A stretch of DNA of 64,000 nucleotides from Syngnathus acus (taxonomy: Eukaryota > Chordata > Actinopteri > Syngnathiformes > Syngnathidae), in the NCBI RefSeq assembly GCF_901709675.1, contig NC_051105.1, positions 12,696,604 to 12,760,603 on the forward strand, given 5' to 3'. The notes under the pieces are model-generated. The model saw only the letters and a list, made by a program, of their open reading frames with translations, was not told the origin of the DNA and searched no databases. The translations under genes and the position numbers were made by a program. Position 1 is the stretch's first letter; each line of letters begins with the position of its first letter. Positions 33,312-44,159 of this stretch are shown here, piece after piece.

Positions 33312-35177
33312 TACCGTATTTTCCGCCCTAAAAGGCGCACCTAAAAACCTAAAATTTTCTCAAAAGCCGACAGTGCGCCTTATAGGCCAGTGCGCCTTAT
33401 ATATGGATCAATTGATGAATTTGTTGATCCATACTGGTTGTACACAGTGCTCTGCCAAAATGTTTCAGTATGTTTTAGTACGACTAGTAAATTACAAGGT
33501 CGCATCGCTTCCCAACATTACGGCAACTGTAGTCAGGGGGCGTCACCGAATAGCTGTTGTACCCGCGAGGCTATTTCATTTAAAAATAGGCTGCTCTGTT
33601 AATGTTTCGAGTAAATCTACGGATCGATATGGAAGGGAAACATAGGTAAGTAGTACCAACGCGTTAGATCGAACTTTAGTCAGTTCCGATCATTTTATAG
33701 GAGATCGTTTGAGAAACGCGATTGTTTACACTTTGCTGAGGCTCATGGGAGATTGCGAGCTGAGGCTCGTGAGACTTTGCGGATGGCTAATGCTATAACG
33801 ATAGCTGCTATACGTACCAGGCTATTTCATGTCAAAATAGGCTGCTCTGTTAATGTTTCGAGTAAATCTACGGATCGATATGGAAGGGAAACATAGGTAA
33901 GTAGTACCAATGCGTTAGATCGAACTTTAGTCAGTTCCGATCATTTTATAGGAGATCGTTTGAGAAACGCGATTGTTTACACTTTGCTGAGGCTCATGGG
34001 AGATTGCGAGCTGAGGCTCGTGGGACTATGCGGATGGCTAATGCTATGACGATAGCTGCTATACGTACCAGGCTATTTCATGTGAAAATAGGCTGCTCTG
34101 TTAATGTTTCGAGTAAATCTACGGATCGATATGGAAGGGAAACATAGGTAAGTAGTACCAATGCGTTAGATCGAACTTTAGTCAGTTCCGATCATTTTAT
34201 AGGAGATCGTTTGAGAAACGCGATTGTTTACACTTTGCTGAGGCTCATGGGAGATTGCGAGCTGAGGCTCGTGAGACTTTGCGGATGGCTAATGCTATTG
34301 CGATAGCTGCTATACGTACCAGGCTATTTCATGTCAAAATAGGCTGCTCTGTTAATGTTTCGACTAAATCTACGGATCGATATGGAAGGGAAACATAGGT
34401 AAGTAGTACCAATGCGTTAGATCGAACTTTAGTCAGTTCCGATCATTTTATAGGAGATCGTTTGAGAAACGCGATTGTTTACACTTTGCTGAGGCTCATG
34501 GGAGATTGCGAGCTGAGGCTCGTGGGACTATGCGGATGGCTAATGCTATGACGATAGCTCCTATACGTACCAGGCTATTTCATGTGAAAATAGGCTGCTC
34601 TGTTAATGTTTCGAGTAAATCTACGGATCGATATGGAAGGGAAACATAGGTAAGTAGTACCAATGCGTTAGATCGAACTTTAGTCAGTTCCGATCATTTT
34701 ATAGGAGATCGTTTGAGAAACGCGATTGTTTACACTTTGCTGAGGCTCATGGGAGATTGCGAGCTGAGGCTCGTGGGACTATGCGGATGGCTAATGCTAT
34801 GACGATAGCTGCTAAACGTACCAGGCTATTTCATGTCAAAATAGGCTGCTCTGTTAATGTTTCGAGTAAATCTACGGATCGATATGGAAGGGAAACATAG
34901 GTAAGTAGTACCAATGCGTTAGATTGAACTTTAGTCAGTTCCGATCATTTTATAGGAGATCGTTTGAGAAACGCGATTGTTTACAGAGGGCTCGTTGGTT
35001 ATTGGCTAGTGGATGCATACCGCAACCCTAGTCAACCTCAGTTTGTTGCAGTATAGCTTCTATTTTATGCGCCTTATAATCCGGTGCGCCTTATATATGG
35101 ACAAAGTTTTAAAATGGGCCGTTCATTGAAGGTGCGCCTTATAACCCGGTGCGCCTTTTAGGGCGGAAAATACGGTA
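33312..35177. mobile_element. Pogo-type MITE expanded by a 251-bp tandem array
   Basis: Ends TACCGTATTTTCCGCCCTAA and the inverse, with TA at each side and 'gtgcgccttat' subterminal repeats. Non-repeated element sequence is only about 450 bp; the remainder is the tandem array at 33569-34984. No transposase. Confidence 0.9.
33569..34984 (+). repeat. 251-bp tandem repeat, about 5.6 units
   Basis: Units start (ggctatttcat) at 33569, 33820, 34071, 34322, 34573 and 34824, an exact period of 251. The sixth is cut off at 'gcgattgtttaca'. Units differ by only a few bases. Each contains 'cataggtaagtag', which resembles a splice donor, and an internal short direct repeat (gaggctcatgggag, gaggctcgtg(a/g)gac). 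Confidence 0.97.
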
Positions 35178-35889
35178 AGTCATTTTGGCATTCTGTTTTG
35201 TAAAAGGACATGCTTTTGTCTGTGAAAAGGCCAGTTTCTGTTTTTGTAATAGAAATGAAGGTTCTCAGTTATAAGAATTGCCCTTTAGGTTTAAACAGCA
35301 GTCATTTTCTTGCACTTTATTTTAAAACTAAGAAACCATCTACACTTTATTAAAATCTCATATCAGCAGTCTTCACACATAAAAACACTCAATAAAGCAC
35401 ATGGATTCAAAAACTTGTTGAATACACAAAAGTGCCGTTTTTTTTAATCCATTTTTATATTTACAAAATTGATTAGTGACCATCTTTAGACATTTCCCAA
35501 CAAAGCTCCAGTAATATGACTTCTTTCCTGTGTTGATTGGTCGTAGTCGTCGTGACAACAACCAACATGAAACCAAACTGATGATGCAGACACTACGACC
35601 ATGATGCTCATTTTGTCATAGCCAAGATTCAGTGTATTTCCATTGCACAGTGAGCAATTAGTAAATCGATAAACATTTCACATTGTGCAATGTGTCTTGC
35701 TTTCATTGTGTCTTACTTTAAAGGTAAACATACTGAGGCTACACAAACCATGATAAAGTCTCCAAGGTCACCAACATTTTTACTAGATCATGGTGGCTGA
35801 TTGGAGGAGGGTCAGAAAACAGAATAGTAAAGGGAGGGAGGCATGATCTAGTATCCATACCTCCCCCTGACCTCTTGTTCCACATTACT
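35178..35889. other. Unassigned; possible 3' UTR on minus strand
   Basis: The minus strand has two AATAAA signals (about 35321 and 35357 region). A 67-codon frame at 35373-35576 has no recognisable domain. Part of it (35346-35417) is copied in inverted orientation at about 39786-39860. It could be the end of a host transcript or an unknown repeat. Confidence 0.3.
35346..35417 (-). repeat. 72-bp segment with inverted copy at 39786-39860
   Basis: Read on the minus strand: 'aagtttttgaatccatgtgc', then 'ttattgagtgtttttatgtg' and 'tgaagactgctgatatgag'. The plus strand at about 39794-39855 is the same with one or two changes. Confidence 0.85.
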
Positions 35890-36242
35890 TGTCACGATTC
35901 GGAGGGAGTTGGAATGGAGCAAGTGCAGCTTGGACCAGGGTTTATTGACGAACTCAAAAGACATACTCGGCAAACTAACATAACTTACTGACAAGATCAA
36001 TAACAGGACCCGAACAGAGACGTGAGACAAAACCAACAGGGTGGCCTTCCATGACAGCAGCAAATGCATGCAGGCAATGCTCCGACAGGGAGTGACACAC
36101 AAACAGAACTTAAATACAACACAGGTAACAAGAGGCAGGTGAGTATGATTACACTAATCACGGGCACACAGGAAGGGAGGGGCGAGCACACAGAAACGAT
36201 GACAATCTACACACATAACCAAACTGGGGACGAGACATGACA
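35890..36242 (-). mobile_element. 3' LTR of a gypsy-type retrotransposon
   Basis: 353 bp with TG...CA ends (TGTCACGATTCGG...GAGACATGACA on the plus strand). On the minus strand a TATTTAAG box precedes an AATAAA signal, consistent with minus transcription. Just outside its right edge, the minus strand reads a G-run tract (gtgggggggggttc), as a polypurine tract should at the start of a 3' LTR. Homologous LTRs are at 41070 and 63673. Confidence 0.78.
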
Positions 36243-37050
36243 GAACCCCCCCCACAAGGGACGGCCCCCGACGTCCCAAAAAACCAACCCCCCACGGCGG
36301 CACGCGGGGGGGCGGGGGGTCAGCGCACCAGTCCAGACGACCCTGCTGGTCTCTGAAATAGCCTGAACCGCGCACGACGGCGACTTGGGGCACAGAACCG
36401 CACTCGGGCGGCGACTTGGGGCACAGGACCGCACTCGGGCGGCGACGAGGGGAACCGAACCGCACTGCACTCGGGCGGCGACTTGGGAAACAGAACCGCA
36501 CCGCACTCGGGGGGCGACTTGGGGAACCTAACCGCACCGCACTCGGGCGGCGACTTGGGGAACCGAACCGCACTCGGGCGGCGACGAGGGGAACCGAACC
36601 GCACTCGGGCGGCGACGAGGGGAACCGAACCGCACCGCACTCGGGCGGCGACTTGGGGAACCGAACTGCACCGCACTCGGGCGGCGACTTGGAGAACCGA
36701 ATCGCACCGCACTCGGGCGGCGACTTGGGGAACCGAACCGCACTCGGGCGGCGACGAGGGGAACCGAACCGCACTCGGGCGGCGACAAGGGGAACCGAAC
36801 TGCACTCGGGCGCCGACGAGGGGAACCGAACCACACTCGGGCGGCGATGAGGGGAACCGAACCGCACTCGGGCGGCAACTCACACAAAACCCGCACTCGG
36901 GCGGCTAAAAAAAAGTCCTCGCCGCAATCAGCAGCACTCGAAAGTCCGGACCACGATCAGCGGCATTCGTAAGGCGGAGCTGTGGCAGCAGCAAGAGCCA
37001 CCACGCGCCGCAGCAGTGGGACGATCGCAGTGGGACCGGAGTTGGTGACC
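36243..37050 (-). mobile_element. Retrotransposon 3' internal region with minisatellite
   Basis: GC-rich DNA between the LTR and unrelated sequence. No conserved retroviral-type domain is readable. Most of it is the minisatellite below. Long open stretches on both strands arise because the repeat lacks stop codons. The 5' part of the element and a second LTR were not found. Confidence 0.6.
36370..36905. repeat. 31/36-bp GC-rich minisatellite
   Basis: The unit is 'actcgggcggcgac' + (ttgg/gagg) + 'ggaaccgaaccgc', spaced 31 bases, or 36 when an extra 'caccg' is present (for example starts 36541, 36572, 36603, 36639). About 17 units. Since 31 is not a multiple of three, reading frames rotate along the array. 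Confidence 0.95.
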
Positions 37051-37944
37051 CCTGAGTTGAGGTGTCTTGCATGGTTATGTATGGCTGCTCGATTATGGAT
37101 AAAATCATAATGACTATTATTTTGTTCAATATTGAAATCACGATTATTTACATGAGTCTATTTTTGAAATTGGAACAGCATTTATTGAACCTTTATACAA
37201 ATATACTATATAACAATTATAATTCAAGCATACAGCATACATCGACACACAGATGGTTCCACCGAGTGCTTAGATTAGATACATTTTCTTTGCTGGCCCT
37301 TAAAATGCAGCATTGTGTCATATACACCTAATTCTCGATTTTACTTGCTTTGATCCTACGCGACTTTCTGTCTAACGCAGTTTGGTCACTTACCCCAATT
37401 GTTTTTGTCATAAATACATTTTCAAGTAGTATTTTAAATGGATGATATAAGGACCGTACGAAACAAAATGACGTGTGCGTAAACCTTAGCGCTAGTGATT
37501 CAATGAATTTCTGTGAGAAATTTAAGGGCGTTCGATAATAAAAAGTCGGGCTGTTTGATATTATGACCGCTATTTCACTGCTATTACAGCGTTACAGATA
37601 GCTAGGATCTTTTTTTTATTCTAAAAGGGGCGAGGTTTGCAGGAGCACCTCATCCACACAGTCACTCACAAGTCCAAGAGCATGGCCGGACACAGTAGTA
37701 GAATAAGTGGCTGTTTTATTCTCTCTTCCATCCAATTCGCATAACAGCAAAAGGATTTACTCAATCCCCCTGATATTGTCATATGCGTTTTGCTTCTCTT
37801 TTAATGAAATGTCAACAAACTTCGATATGTGTGGCGCAAATGGACTACTTCGGCTGTCCAACAATATGCCTGAAATTAACGTAACAAAGGCTTCAGCTGC
37901 CTAAAACCATGCCTTTCTAAATGACACAAGACACGCTTTCGGGC
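37051..37944. other. Possible MITE edge, otherwise unrecognised
   Basis: From 37076, 'tatggctgctcgattatgg' followed by 'aatcacgattattt' resembles a common fish MITE, but its other end was not located. No coding feature. Confidence 0.35.
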
Positions 37945-38204
37945 TGCCTTGCACTACTCCACTTGCACTACTCCTTCTGTACTTTTGCGCTATTATACTG
38001 ACTTTCTGCTGTATGCACAATTGCACCATTTCCACCAAGTTGCTCTTATTTATTCATTGCTCTTATTTATTCATTGTATGTGCCTTCTTATTTTTACTTT
38101 TTGTATTGTTTACTTGTCACCGTGGGATAGTAGGAAACGCAATTTCGATCTCTTTGAATGTCTTGACATGTGAAGAAACTGACAATAAAGCAGACTTTGA
38201 CTTT
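37945..38204 (+). mobile_element. L2-like LINE 3' end
   Basis: 5'-truncated. It contains 'cttgcactactcc' and 'caccgtgggatagtagg', and ends AATAAAGCAGACTTTGACTTT. Related to the insertion at 1635-1788. Confidence 0.78.
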
Positions 38205-39500
38205 AAATGCGATTACCGAATACTGGACCCCAAAGTCTGTGTAAAAAAAAAAAAAAATGTATGTGTTTCTTTTTTCTTTCTAAAAAACACCATTACCGTA
38301 GTTAACCCATCAATCGGTGTTCAGTAGCATATTTTAAGTAACTGCTGCATGGATTTTTTTTAGGTTCTCAAAATAAAGCTGTTGTGAATGATAAAACAAA
38401 AATACAAAAATAAATATACTGATTAAAAATAGCTCCCAGGTTAACTCATAGTAAAGGTCACAAACAGTCGTAAAAGTCACCAAATGAAAGTACAGAGAAG
38501 TTTATACATTTGTCCAACGATAACTCGTTCTATTTTGTTGTTGTAGTGAATTGGAATCGAGAATCATTAGGAATCAGAATCATTAAATTTCAAATGATGC
38601 CCAACCCTAGTGTGCAGTCAATTTCTGTTTCACTGCAGTAATAATTTCACTATTGAGAGAGAGAGAAAATAAATTGCCAGGTGGATGGACAATGTGGTAC
38701 AGGCTCTTCCCTGCACCCCTCTACTGACACATAATCAGTCCAATTTGAATAAACTACCTTTCCCACTGTTGCACAGTGTGAACACAAACTCGTGGGCCAC
38801 TCACAACTTCCTACGACTAGGAACTCCTGCTACAAGGAACTCAAAGTTCCTGGGCTGTTTGGTCTGAAAGGGGCTATTGTGTATATAAGTACAGTATATG
38901 TGGTTTTTAAATTGCAGTAAATTACAGCAGATCCCAGATTGCACGAAAATGTGTTACAGTTTTCTCTGTGACCGGTTGGAAAAAGTATTGTTTGATTGGA
39001 AAATAATGTTTATTTGATACTCTTGCTGAACAGGCATGGTATTTAATATCCTGGCAATGATGTCAGAGTGCTGCGCCCAGCATGTTAATGTTTTCTAACC
39101 CAGACTTTCAAGGACAACTTGGCCAATGACTTTCTTATGGCTAGAGTGACAACACAGAATGAACAGAAATTAACAGCCATCAACAATTGTTTTTATTGTA
39201 AAGTCATTTTCTTTTTAATTTCAATAGCTTTGTATCATTTTGAACCAAAAATCGCTGAATTTTTATAGTTATTTTAAAACCGAAGACGATTCGCCCGGAG
39301 GAGCCAACTTGCGTAATCACACGGCTGCCTATGTTGACAGGCTATGCAGTTAGACAGAACTGCTCTCTGTCTTTATGTCCCTGTTTAAGTGTTCATACAC
39401 TGTGGCTATATTAACTAATTTCCGTAGTTAAGCTGACGTATATAATATCTTGTGTTTTTTGTCATCTGTCTGTAACGTCGTGTTTCTCCAGCCTTATGGC
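38205..39500. other. No recognisable feature
   Basis: AT-rich sequence. A short (ga)n run is near 38656. No domain-bearing frame or element end. Confidence 0.45.
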
Positions 39501-39501
39501 A

Positions 39502-39522
39502 GGGTTAGGGTTGGGGTTAGGG
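39502..39522 (+). repeat. Short interstitial telomere-like repeat
   Basis: gggttagggttggggttaggg: three TTAGGG-like units with one variant. Too short to imply a telomere. Confidence 0.7.
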
Positions 39523-39646
39523 TGCTTCATGCACCTACCTGTAGAATAAGAGATCTCCAATTCAAATTTACAGTGAACAACTGAGGAGCAGTCGTCCATT
39601 TACTTCGTTTTACATTCACCCCCCCGTTTTTACATTTCGTTTTACA

Positions 39647-39785
39647 ATGGAGGATTACATATCCAAACGATTTTCAACTATGGATTTTCGGTCGAAGCAG
39701 GAGGTCATCGGTAAAGGAAGAGCAACTCCGGAGTTAAAAGGTTTGATTCGGACAACGGGACTTCGGAACGGAGTGGTACGCACGA
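39647..39785 (+). pseudogene. hAT/ZMYM-like (TTF-finger) transposase N-terminus
   Basis: ATG 39647 opens MEDYISKRFSTMDFRSKQEV, then IGKGRATPELKGL. This resembles the first residues of ZMYM/TTF-type hAT-derived proteins, where a TTF zinc finger follows. Here homology ends near 39785, at the junction with the 75-bp inverted duplicate, so the frame's last ~20 codons (to 39847) are unrelated. No zinc ligands remain. The match rests on a short segment. Confidence 0.5.
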
Positions 39786-39860
39786 TCCAAAACAAGTTTT
39801 TGATTCCATGTGCTTTATTGAGTGTTTTTATGTGTGAAGACTGCTGATATGAGATTTTAA
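39786..39860 (+). repeat. Inverted copy of 35346-35417
   Basis: 'aagtttttgattccatgtgc' to 'gatatgagattttaatt' matches the reverse complement of 35346-35417 nearly exactly. It is fused to the hAT/ZMYM remnant. Confidence 0.85.
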
Positions 39861-39902
39861 TTAAAATAGTTCAAATTAAATAATGAATAAGCCACACCAG
39901 AG

Positions 39903-40006
39903 CAGCGTTCCCCAACCTTTTTTGTGACACGGTTAGGTGCCGGACAAATTTTACCGGGGGGGGGTGACGTCAGTGCCTCCCCGGTCATACCTCACCGCAC
40001 GTCACT
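39903..40006 (+). mobile_element. hAT end fragment
   Basis: 'cagcgttccccaaccttttt' plus 'gtgacacgg' resembles the left end of the hAT at 55247. It is truncated by the SINE at 40007. Confidence 0.55.
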
Positions 40007-40200
40007 GCTTGGTAGGCCTATTGAGCACTCCAAATTGCCCCTAGGTGTGAGTGCGAGTGCGGATGGTTGTTCGTCTGTGCCCTGTGATCGGCTGGCAACC
40101 GGTTCAGGGTGTCCCCCGCCTACTGCCCGATGACTGCTGGGATAGGCTCCAGCACGCCCGTGACACCCGTGGGGACAAGCCGTATAGAAAATGGATGGTT
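40007..40200 (+). mobile_element. SINE family 2, 3' half
   Basis: Begins 'ttggtaggcctattgagcac', includes 'ggctggcaaccggttcaggg' and ends 'tagaaaatggatgg'. The tRNA head is missing. Confidence 0.82.
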
Positions 40201-40326
40201 TTAAGTTTAAAATGGCTTACTTAAACCAGGATCCCGCTCAGGATTGTCGCGAAGCATATAGTAATTAAATAAGAGGTTTCATAATACATAATCATATATA
40301 TTTTAACCTCATTAGTTGGCAATTCG

Positions 40327-40597
40327 TTCTCCCCGGGCCCGCGTGGGTTTTCTCCGGGCACTCCGGTTTCCTCCCACATCCCAAAAACATGCCTGGTAGG
40401 CCGATTGAGGACTCCAAATTGTCCCTAGGTGTGAGTGCGAGTGCAAATGGTTGTTTGTCTCTGTGTGCCCTGCGATCGGCTGGCAACCGGTTCAGGGTGT
40501 CCCCCGCCTACTGCCCGATGACGGCTGGGATAGGCTCCAGCACTCCTGCGACCCCCGTGGGGACTAAGCGGTTCAGAAAATGGATGGATGGATGGAT
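40327..40597 (+). mobile_element. SINE family 2, head-truncated copy
   Basis: Starts in the body ('ttctccccgggcccgcgtgg') and ends with ATGGATGGATGGATA tail repeats at 40579-40597. Confidence 0.85.
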
Positions 40598-40675
40598 AGT
40601 TGGCAATTCACCTGTCAAATTTATTTGAGTTTTGGGCACCCACTTAAGTTTTTTTTTTTTTTCTACTTTAAAACT

Positions 40676-41027
40676 CAAGGCACACTGGTTAGCATGTCCG
40701 CCTCACAGTTCAGAGGGTGCGGGTTCGATTCCACCTCCTGCCCTCCCTGTGTGGAGTTTGCATGTTCCCCCCGTGCCTGTGTGGGTTTTCTCCGGGCACT
40801 CTGGTTTCCTCCCACATCCCAAAAACATGCCTGGTTGGCTGATTGAGCACTCCTAATTGCCTGTAGATGCGAGTGCCGATCGTTGTTTGTCTCTGTGTGC
40901 CCTGCAATTGGCTGGCAACTGGTTCAGGGTGTCCCCCGCCTACCGCTCAATGATTGCCGGGATGGGCTCCAGCACGCCTGCAACCCCCGTGGGGACAAGC
41001 GGTATAGAAAATGGATGGATGAATCCA
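40676..41027 (+). mobile_element. SINE family 2, near full-length
   Basis: The head shows an A-box-like 'tggttagcatg' and a canonical B box (gggttcgattcc, about 40721-40732). The body and the atggatggatg tail follow. Third copy in a row in the same orientation. Confidence 0.87.
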
Positions 41028-41069
41028 ATCGAATCGATTTTGAAAATCTGAATCGATATCCAGCCCTCG

Positions 41070-41492
41070 TGTCAGGCTTCGGAGTGGAAATGGAGCAGGG
41101 CGACCAAGTGCAGCTTGGACCAGGGTTTATTGAAACAAACTAAAAAAGACTCGGCAAACTGACATAACTCACTAACAAAACCTAACAACAAGACTGACCA
41201 AAAAGACGTGAAATAAAAAGACATCATGACATTAACACAACAATAACTAGACTGACTGACCAGGACGCGAGACAAGAAAACAACAGGACCTGACGACAAC
41301 AACACACACGCAATGATCCGACGGTGAGCGAGGGGCAGACAGGACTTAAATACAAAACACGAAACACGAGGCAGGTGACCGCGGTTACATTGATTGAGGT
41401 GACACAGGAAGGGAGGGGCGAGCACACAGACACACTGACAAATTTTGGACATGATCAGGGACACATAGCAAAACTGGGGACAAGACATGACA
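41070..41492 (-). mobile_element. Solo LTR, gypsy type
   Basis: 423 bp with TG...CA ends, homologous to 35890-36242 in the same orientation (shared 'gtgcagcttggaccagggtt' and 'aggaagggaggggcgagcac'). Flanks cctcg and cctag suggest a 5-bp duplication with one change. There is no internal region on either side. Confidence 0.8.
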
Positions 41493-42231
41493 CCTAGTTC
41501 CTACTGTGGCGTATTAATCTATCGAAATATCCTCTTTATGTAGTTATTATTTAGTAAAATTACATTTCATGCCGTAAACATTAATTAATTAATTTACTTA
41601 CCGTACTATTAGCCGCGACTTTTTTCTCAAATTTTGAACCCTGCGGCTTATAGTCCAGTGCGGCTTATCAATGGATTTTATTTGTGATTTTTGTGATGAC
41701 TTGATCACTTTTATACACTCGTAAAAAGGCTGTGGACCACTGTTGTGCAGCACCGCTTTGCTGGGCGGAGGGATATGTGACACGGTCACTGGGGAGAAAA
41801 ATGGTGTGTTGATCGCATGTCCATCCGTCAGGCAGATAGTGCCGTATAATTCACACAAAGAAGAGACAGAACGAGATCAAGACGGACATTACTGAACGGA
41901 AGCTTTTATACACAAACCGTCATTGTGGGGGACTAAAGAAATGCCTATTATACCGCTTTTAAGTTAAAGGCAGTCAATTTGGCATTTCCCAGTCACGTCT
42001 ACTCTGGAGCTGTACGTGTAGCTCGCTAGTTTAATGTAACTTAGCGCTTCGTGCATGAATAAAATTAGCATGAACAGACCCTCATCATGGAAAACGCTAG
42101 AAGAAATACATGAAAGCGGCGACGAAAGAGAGACTGACAAAGTGTGTGGCGAAGGATATCTAACGCTATTCCAATCGGACACTGAGGAGGAACACTTCGA
42201 TGGTATTAGTGCACAGGAGGAAGAATAAATA

Positions 42232-42840
42232 TACATCGTTGAAACGGGAAGGAGCTTCAGCACAAGGAAGAAAGAACACCAAAAGGAATGTGAGAAGGAG
42301 ATGGACAAGATACACACAAGAGCGACAAAGGATAAGGCACTACAAGAGACCCACAAATCAGCCATAACAGATCACTGCAAAAGGGAGAACCATTCCTATC
42401 TGTGGTCTCTTCTCAAGGTTTCTCATTTCCCCTAGCTGGAGTTTTGAGTTTTTCCTTGCCCTTTTGGGAGTTTAAGATCAGGGGATGTTTGAGAATATTT
42501 GCCATTTTTCACATGTCCTGAGTGTTGTTAGTCACCTCAATGTTGAACAGAGAGTGTGATTTACCGAAGTCAAATTCCTTGTTTGGCACGCTCAAACATG
42601 GCGAATAAAAACTCTTGAATCTTGAATCTTGAATCTCATGAACTGGAACAAAGCCAGTCATCTGCACCGAAGAAAATCGACACCACCGCTGGATTATGGA
42701 GGCAATAGAAATCAGAAAAAATGGACAATACACCATGAACCGAGATGAGGGAGCGTACATGCTCTCACACACCTGGACCAGTGTTTTGGAGCGGCGAGAG
42801 GACAGCAGCGGGCGTGACCCACCTGTCAAATCTGACAGGA
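42232..42840 (+). pseudogene. Penelope-like GIY-YIG endonuclease fragment
   Basis: This is the C-terminal nuclease of a Penelope-like retroelement, recognisable only by reading frames without a Met. First part (42232-42395): ETGRSFSTRKKEH, then THKSAITDH, the second half of a GIY-YIG domain with the conserved Arg and His. After an inserted LINE tail, the frame resumes near 42660: RWIMEAIEIRK, MNRDEGAYMLSHTW, containing the EAIEI Glu that coordinates metal in this nuclease family, then a stop at about 42858. The GIY-YIG start itself and all of the reverse transcriptase are missing. A Gly to Val change sits just before ETGRS. Motif order and spacing make the family call reasonably strong. Confidence 0.75.
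42396..42652 (+). mobile_element. LINE 3' end inside the Penelope-like remnant
   Basis: From about 'ggtttctcatttcccctagc' to a (cttgaat)n tail at 42613-42637, with an AATAAAA motif just before. It separates the two halves of the GIY-YIG sequence. Confidence 0.7.
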
Positions 42841-43071
42841 GGGTCACGCCCTCGTAGTAACAACAGCTGAATAAGACGTGTCACACACACCATCAGGTGA
42901 CACTCTCTGACGAAGGCGGAAGTTGCTGCCGAAACTGTCGGAAAAGTTTGCTAAGGTAAGACCTACAACCCTTGTCTGAACAAAAGAATACAATGGCTAT
43001 CCCCGAATTTTAGCTGGTGTGGCTTATAGTCCGGTGCGGTTTATAGACCGAAAATTATGGTAATTATTTAA

Positions 43072-43114
43072 TGTATGTATGTAGTATGTATGTGGTATGT
43101 ATGTATGTATGTAT
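43072..43114 (+). repeat. (GTAT)n microsatellite
   Basis: Imperfect then perfect GTAT units. The array continues on the far side of the hAT at 47312, so the hAT inserted within it. Confidence 0.85.
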
Positions 43115-43175
43115 CAGGGATGAGAATGGCAAATGTGAAAAAGCATGGAAAAGTAGCGGGGGGATATATATATAT

Positions 43176-43953
43176 TTATTAGGGGTGTAAATCGCGGGTT
43201 TTGTCATGATACGATATCATATCAATACAAAGGACCATGATACGATTATTGCCGATATCTTAAAGCCTGCTGTGATTCATTCACGATACATCACGATATA
43301 GTGCTCCACGATCGATATTTTTATTTTTATTTATTTTTTTTAAATAAAAAATAAAGAACAATATCCTGATTTATAACAATTCATACGCAAAATCAACAAG
43401 GTACTGCAAACTCTTTATTTAGGAAATTACAAGAGTATTGTAGTATACAAAGTGCTTATTTTAACACTGAACTTTATCGAATTCCTATATTTTTTCTCAT
43501 ATAAGTAAAGAAAAATGAATATTCTTTCTTTTTTTGTAATACCATTAACTTTAAAGTGCATTACTGAACTATTTATTTACAATAATTTTAATTGTCCGTT
43601 GAGCCATCTTTTCTTTGGAATCCAAAGTGCTTCCAAACGAATGACTTGAAGCCCAAAGGGGAGCGAATTTCCTCGTCTTCTTGGACACTAGCCATAGCAC
43701 CAGCCCAGGAGCCGCGTAGTTGTCGGCTCCCCTTTCACGTGCCTGCTCTGCTCACAACACAGCACGCCGCGTACTGCTCCCGGAAAGAGGAAGCAAGCAA
43801 CAATGAACTGGATTTCAAAATAAAGTCGCGTCTAATGTCCGAGGTCAAACACGGCGATATAAATCGATGTTTACGTTTAGCATCGATGCCAATAAATCGT
43901 AGAGCATTATATCGATTAATCGATGTGTATCGATGAATCGTTACACCCCTAAT
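43176..43953. mobile_element. MITE with ATTAGGGGTGTAA ends
   Basis: 'attaggggtgtaaatcgcgg' at the left and 'gaatcgttacacccctaat' at the right. The 'gatacgatat' and 'atcgattaatcgatg' motifs are inside. There is a GC-richer middle and no transposase. Superfamily uncertain; a Harbinger-like 3-bp target is possible. Confidence 0.7.
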
Positions 43954-43985
43954 ATTTATATATATATATATATTATATATATATA

Positions 43986-44159
43986 TACCGTAATTTTCGG
44001 ACTATAAGTCGCACCGGAGTATAAGTCGCACCAGCCATAAAATGCCCAAAAAAGTGAAAAAAAAACATATATATGTATATAAGTCGCTCCTGAGTATAAG
44101 TCGCCCCCCCACCCAAACTATGAAAAAAAACCGCGACTTATAGTCCGAAAATTACGGTA
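43986..44159. mobile_element. Pogo-type mini-MITE, 174 bp
   Basis: Ends TACCGTAATTTTCGGACTAT and the inverse. Subterminal 'gtataagtcgc' repeats. Nearly identical to 55944-56115 inside another hAT, so recently mobile. Confidence 0.92.

Larger units (their letters stand above)
41599..43062. mobile_element. Pogo-type element remnant with nested retroelements
   Basis: Left edge TACCGTACTATTAGCCGC and right edge 'tatagaccgaaaattatggta' are decayed inverted repeats, with 'gcggcttatagtccagtgcg' inside. The interior near 41880-42215 matches the pogo remnants at 7290 and 59600. Penelope-like and LINE pieces follow from 42232. Confidence 0.7.

Noticed and set aside
33569-34984. CRISPR-like regular repeats
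   Set aside because: The 251-bp period has no short repeat/unique spacer alternation, and the setting is a vertebrate MITE.
35373-35576. A minus-strand 67-codon frame as a gene
   Set aside because: No domain, and it overlaps the segment with polyadenylation signals; more likely untranslated or repeat sequence.
36154-36908. Long Arg/Pro/Ser/Gly-rich open frames on both strands
   Set aside because: Products of a stop-free 31/36-bp minisatellite; frames rotate with the repeat and several overlap on opposite strands.
39497-39525. A chromosome end or telomere fusion
   Set aside because: Only three telomere-like units with no flanking degenerate array or inverted partner.
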